From NCBI GenBank assembly GCA_005788935.1, contig SYAK01000272.1, positions 1 to 9,131 on the forward strand: 9,131 bases of DNA, read 5' to 3'. The stretch is from Pseudomonadota bacterium. Lineage in GTDB: Bacteria > Myxococcota > UBA9042 > PHBI01. This document shows positions 7,243-9,131 of the stretch, piece after piece (position 1 is the stretch's first letter; each line of letters opens with the position of its first letter). The notes beneath the pieces were generated by a model. That model was given only the letters and a program-made list of their open reading frames with translations. It had not been told where the DNA came from and ran no database searches. Both the position numbers and the translations under genes were made by a program.

Positions 7243-7258
7243 TGTTTCACGTGAAATT
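7243..7258. other. parS-like palindrome 3 (ParB centromere site)
   Basis: TGTTTCACGTGAAATT matches the parS consensus at 14 of 16 positions; the left half and centre are perfect and only the last two bases differ. It occupies the middle of the 43-nt gap between the FkbM stop (7235) and the Alg14-like start (7279), ending 10 nt before the next Shine-Dalgarno sequence. It shares the extended core GTTTCACGTGAAAT with site 2. Confidence 0.75.
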
Positions 7259-7278
7259 TCCCTCGCCCGGAGGCGGCC

Positions 7279-7716
7279 GTGAAGATCGCGCTCGTCTCGT
7301 CCATCGGCGGACATCTGAGCGAGCTGCTCGAGCTGACGCCCGCCCTGGCTGGCCATGACCTCCTCTGGGTCACCAACGATCCGTCGCCGCTGCTCCCGCC
7401 TGGTGTGCGTCCGATCCTCGTCGCCCACGCCGAGCGCGACTGGAAGGTCCTCTGGAACCTCGCGGAGTTTGCAGCGATCTTCGCGCGCGAGCGGCCAGAC
7501 CTACTCCTCTCGATGGGGGCTGGCCCTGCGGTCCCCGCCGCCCTCATCGCGCGCCTCGCGGGGGTGCCGGTGCTCTACCTTGAGCCATCCTCGGCGGTTC
7601 ATGCCCCGACGCTCACCGGGCGCCTCATGCGCCACCTCGCGACGACACGCTGGGTGCAGTGGCCGACCCTGCTGCGGCATCTGCCTGGCAGTCGCTACGT
7701 CGGAGGTCTCCTGTGA
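7279..7716 (+). CDS. Alg14-like membrane-anchor/acceptor subunit of a two-part glycosyltransferase (PssD/CpsF type)
   Basis: This 145-residue protein matches the Alg14/PssD family, the N-terminal half of a split GT28-type glycosyltransferase. It opens with VSSIGGHLSELLEL (6-19), the GGHL glycine loop of the family. SMGAGPAVPAALIARLAGVPVLY is at 78-100, EPSSAVHAPTLTGRL at 102-116 corresponds to the family's E-S-x-x-x-x-x-P-S-L-T-G block, and RWVQWPTLL plus the terminal YVGGLL match the usual ending. In bacteria Alg14-like proteins bind the lipid-linked acceptor at the inner membrane and recruit the Alg13-like catalytic partner, which here is the next gene. GGAGG ends 5 nt before the GTG start. 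The stop overlaps the partner's GTG (GTGA, 7713-7716), implying coupled 1:1 synthesis. A separate N-terminal membrane helix is not obvious. The donor sugar is not predictable. Confidence 0.88.
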   Translation: MKIALVSSIGGHLSELLELTPALAGHDLLWVTNDPSPLLPPGVRPILVAHAERDWKVLWNLAEFAAIFARERPDLLLSMGAGPAVPAALIARLAGVPVLYLEPSSAVHAPTLTGRLMRHLATTRWVQWPTLLRHLPGSRYVGGLL

Positions 7717-8273
7717 AGGTCGCGGTCATCGTCGGCACGAAGGGGCCTTTCCCGCGGCTCGTCGATGCGGCGCTTGGCTGGCTCGCGGCGGATCCGACGC
7801 GGGCGCTGTGGCTGCAGCACGCGGAACCCGGTCGAGCCCTCCCGCCTGCCGCCGACGGCTTGCCGCTCGCGCCGCATGCCGTCATCCTGGCCCGCATGGC
7901 GGAGGCTGACGCCATCGTCTGCCATGCCGGCTCGGGAACCCTCCGAGATGCCTTGCGCATGGGACATACCCCCGTCGTCGTTCCGCGGCGCGCGGTGCAC
8001 GGGGAACACGTCAACGATCACCAGCTCGAGCTCGTCGAGGCGCTTGGCGAGCGTGTCGTCGCCTGTCTCACCCCGGAGCGTCCTGCCGAGCTTGCGACCG
8101 CGATCGCCACGGCCGCCGGGCGCCGCGGTCATGTCCCCGAGCTTCCGGGCGATGCGTTGCGGGCCGATCTGCAGGCCGCTGTCGCCACCTCCCGCCCGAG
8201 TCCGCGCGCGCGGCACGTCTGGCGTCTGCTCGACCATGTGACGCGCCCGCTCGGGCGGTGGCTGCGCGACTGA
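7713..8273 (+). CDS. Alg13-like catalytic subunit of a two-part glycosyltransferase (GT28 C-terminal domain, PssE/CpsG type)
   Basis: Starting at the GTG that overlaps the Alg14-like stop, this is a 186-residue protein with the GT28/MurG C-terminal fold. VAVIVGTKGPFPRLV (3-17) is the opening strand and loop with the family's G-T-x-x-x-x-F-x-R-L spacing. CHAGSGTLRDALRMGHTPVVVPR (70-92) and HVNDHQLELVEAL (99-111) form the nucleotide-sugar-binding signature. GGAGG ends 6 nt before the GTG, supporting it over further upstream positions in the open frame. It would pair with the Alg14-like protein to add the second sugar, or a later one, to a lipid-linked intermediate. PssD/PssE of Rhizobium and Cps14F/G of Streptococcus are known examples of such pairs. 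The C-terminal tail from about 150 is basic and extends beyond the domain core. Last gene of the plus-strand series in view. Confidence 0.88.
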   Translation: MKVAVIVGTKGPFPRLVDAALGWLAADPTRALWLQHAEPGRALPPAADGLPLAPHAVILARMAEADAIVCHAGSGTLRDALRMGHTPVVVPRRAVHGEHVNDHQLELVEALGERVVACLTPERPAELATAIATAAGRRGHVPELPGDALRADLQAAVATSRPSPRARHVWRLLDHVTRPLGRWLRD

Positions 8274-8311
8274 GCGCCCGCGACGCGGTCAGGCGTTCGG
8301 GGTGATGCGTC
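8274..8311. other. Short convergent gap with no visible terminator
   Basis: The 38-nt gap between the Alg13-like stop and the stop of the opposing TPR gene holds no clear stem-loop with a T-run on either strand. Termination signals for the two converging genes are therefore not recognisable here; Rho-dependent ending or overlap of the transcripts is possible. Confidence 0.4.
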
Positions 8312-9131
8312 TCATGGCGGAGAGATGGCTTTTGCGTCGCGCGCGCCGCCCCCGCAGGTCGCTCGCACCTCCGCGTCGACGCGACCCCGGAGCCCCTCAT
8401 CATCGCCGAGGCGGTCGCGGAGCGCCATGAACCGTCCGATCCCCTCGAAGCCGAAGCGGCGCTCGATCACCCCGAGCTCGGCCGTGAGCGTCGCTAGCGG
8501 CCAGCCTCCGTCGGGCTCAGGCCCGCGCTCGCACTGCAACCGCGCCGACCCCACGACGAGCAGCGCCCCTTCCAGGAGGTGCTCGGCGACCTCGTCCTTC
8601 GGGTTGATGCGCAGCGCGATGATCGCCCGCTCGAGCGTCTCGGCATGCTCGCTCGCGTCCCAGGCCAGCGCCGCGAGCAAGCGCTGCGCTTCCCCGCGCC
8701 CAGGATCCCGCGCGACCGCCTCGCGCGCGGCCTCGCGCGCTCCGGTCGCGTCACCCGCACCTGCTCGCGCCAACGCCAGCTCAACTCGGAGTGTTGCGTC
8801 CTCCGGCTCGGCCGAGACCGCCGCCTCGAGCAGCGTGGCCGTCGCCGCGAGGTCGCCCTTGTCGCGCGCGAGGGCCGCGAGCTGAAGCCGTGCAGCGCGG
8901 GCTTCGGCGGTCGTCGGTCTCCGGGCGAGCGCCTCCTGCCAGGACCGCTCGGCGTCGATCAGCTCGCCCCGACGCGCGTGCACGAGACCGCGCAGCACAT
9001 AGGCCCCCGCCTGATCGGGTGCCAGTCTGACACCGGCCCGCGCGGCCTCGATCGCTTCGTCGAGCCGACCTGTCGCGAGCGCGGCACTCGCGAGATCGAG
9101 GACGCCCGTCGCCTCCCTCGGCCGCGCCGCC
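8312..9131 (-). CDS. Tetratricopeptide-repeat protein, C-terminal part (runs off right edge)
   Basis: The frame stays open to the right edge, so the start lies outside the window; about 272 C-terminal residues are visible. A GTG at 8998 could be a start, but the repeat pattern continues upstream of it without a break, so I treat the gene as partial. Successive 34-residue helical repeats are seen with TPR spacing (for example around ALATGRLDEAIEAARAGVRLAP, ARRGELIDAERSWQEALARRP, ARDKGDLAATATLLEAAVSAEP and ARAGAGDATGAREAAREAVARDP), about five in all. The last 90 or so residues lack clear repeats and contain two cysteines. TPR arrays mediate protein contacts, and such proteins occur near polysaccharide export genes, but nothing here gives a specific role. 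It converges on the glycan genes and is probably a separate unit. Confidence 0.8.
   Translation of the reverse strand, partial: AARPREATGVLDLASAALATGRLDEAIEAARAGVRLAPDQAGAYVLRGLVHARRGELIDAERSWQEALARRPTTAEARAARLQLAALARDKGDLAATATLLEAAVSAEPEDATLRVELALARAGAGDATGAREAAREAVARDPGRGEAQRLLAALAWDASEHAETLERAIIALRINPKDEVAEHLLEGALLVVGSARLQCERGPEPDGGWPLATLTAELGVIERRFGFEGIGRFMALRDRLGDDEGLRGRVDAEVRATCGGGARDAKAISPP

Noticed and set aside
6282..7547. A 421-codon minus-strand frame opposite the FkbM and Alg14-like genes
   Set aside because: Arg/Asp-rich shadow of well-supported plus-strand genes, with no recognisable domain.

Overview
This window is very GC-rich DNA (about 70% by eye, with strong G/C at third codon positions). 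It looks like part of a surface-polysaccharide or other glycoconjugate biosynthesis locus of a Gram-negative-type bacterium. A Myxococcota-like or high-GC proteobacterial host is plausible, but no taxonomic marker is present. Six of the eight visible start codons are GTG or TTG, and most are backed by a well-placed Shine-Dalgarno sequence.

Layout. On the minus strand, read right to left, lie a Wzx/MOP-type flippase (3229-1688), an asparagine-synthetase-like ATP-dependent amide ligase without the N-terminal cysteine (1566-28), and the first codons of an NAD-dependent epimerase/dehydratase that overlaps it by 4 nt and leaves the window. From a short divergent gap (3230-3353), a plus-strand series runs the other way: a CgeB-like glycosyltransferase (3354-4427), a NodU/TobZ-type carbamoyltransferase (4519-6264), an FkbM-family methyltransferase (6324-7235), and an Alg14-like plus Alg13-like glycosyltransferase pair (7279-7716 and 7713-8273, overlapping by 4 nt). 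A TPR protein on the minus strand (8312 to beyond the right edge) converges on this series.

Together the genes fit building and decorating a lipid-linked glycan. The Alg13/14 pair and the CgeB-like enzyme would transfer sugars. The carbamoyltransferase, methyltransferase and amide ligase would modify them. The epimerase would supply a nucleotide sugar, and the flippase would move the product across the inner membrane. No polymerase, initiating transferase or ligase is in view, so the cluster continues outside or acts with genes elsewhere.

The most striking non-coding signal is three copies of the 12-bp palindrome TTTCACGTGAAA, at 4418-4429, 6280-6291 and 7245-7256. They match the ParB centromere site parS (consensus TGTTTCACGTGAAACA) at 14, 13 and 14 of 16 positions. 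Each non-overlapping gene junction of the plus-strand series carries exactly one; the other gaps have none. The simplest reading is that this glycan locus is part of a chromosome's or secondary replicon's parS cluster, probably near a replication origin. No parA, parB or origin is visible here. No RNA genes, insertion sequences, CRISPR arrays or convincing terminators were seen, and no gene-free stretch exceeds about 125 bases.
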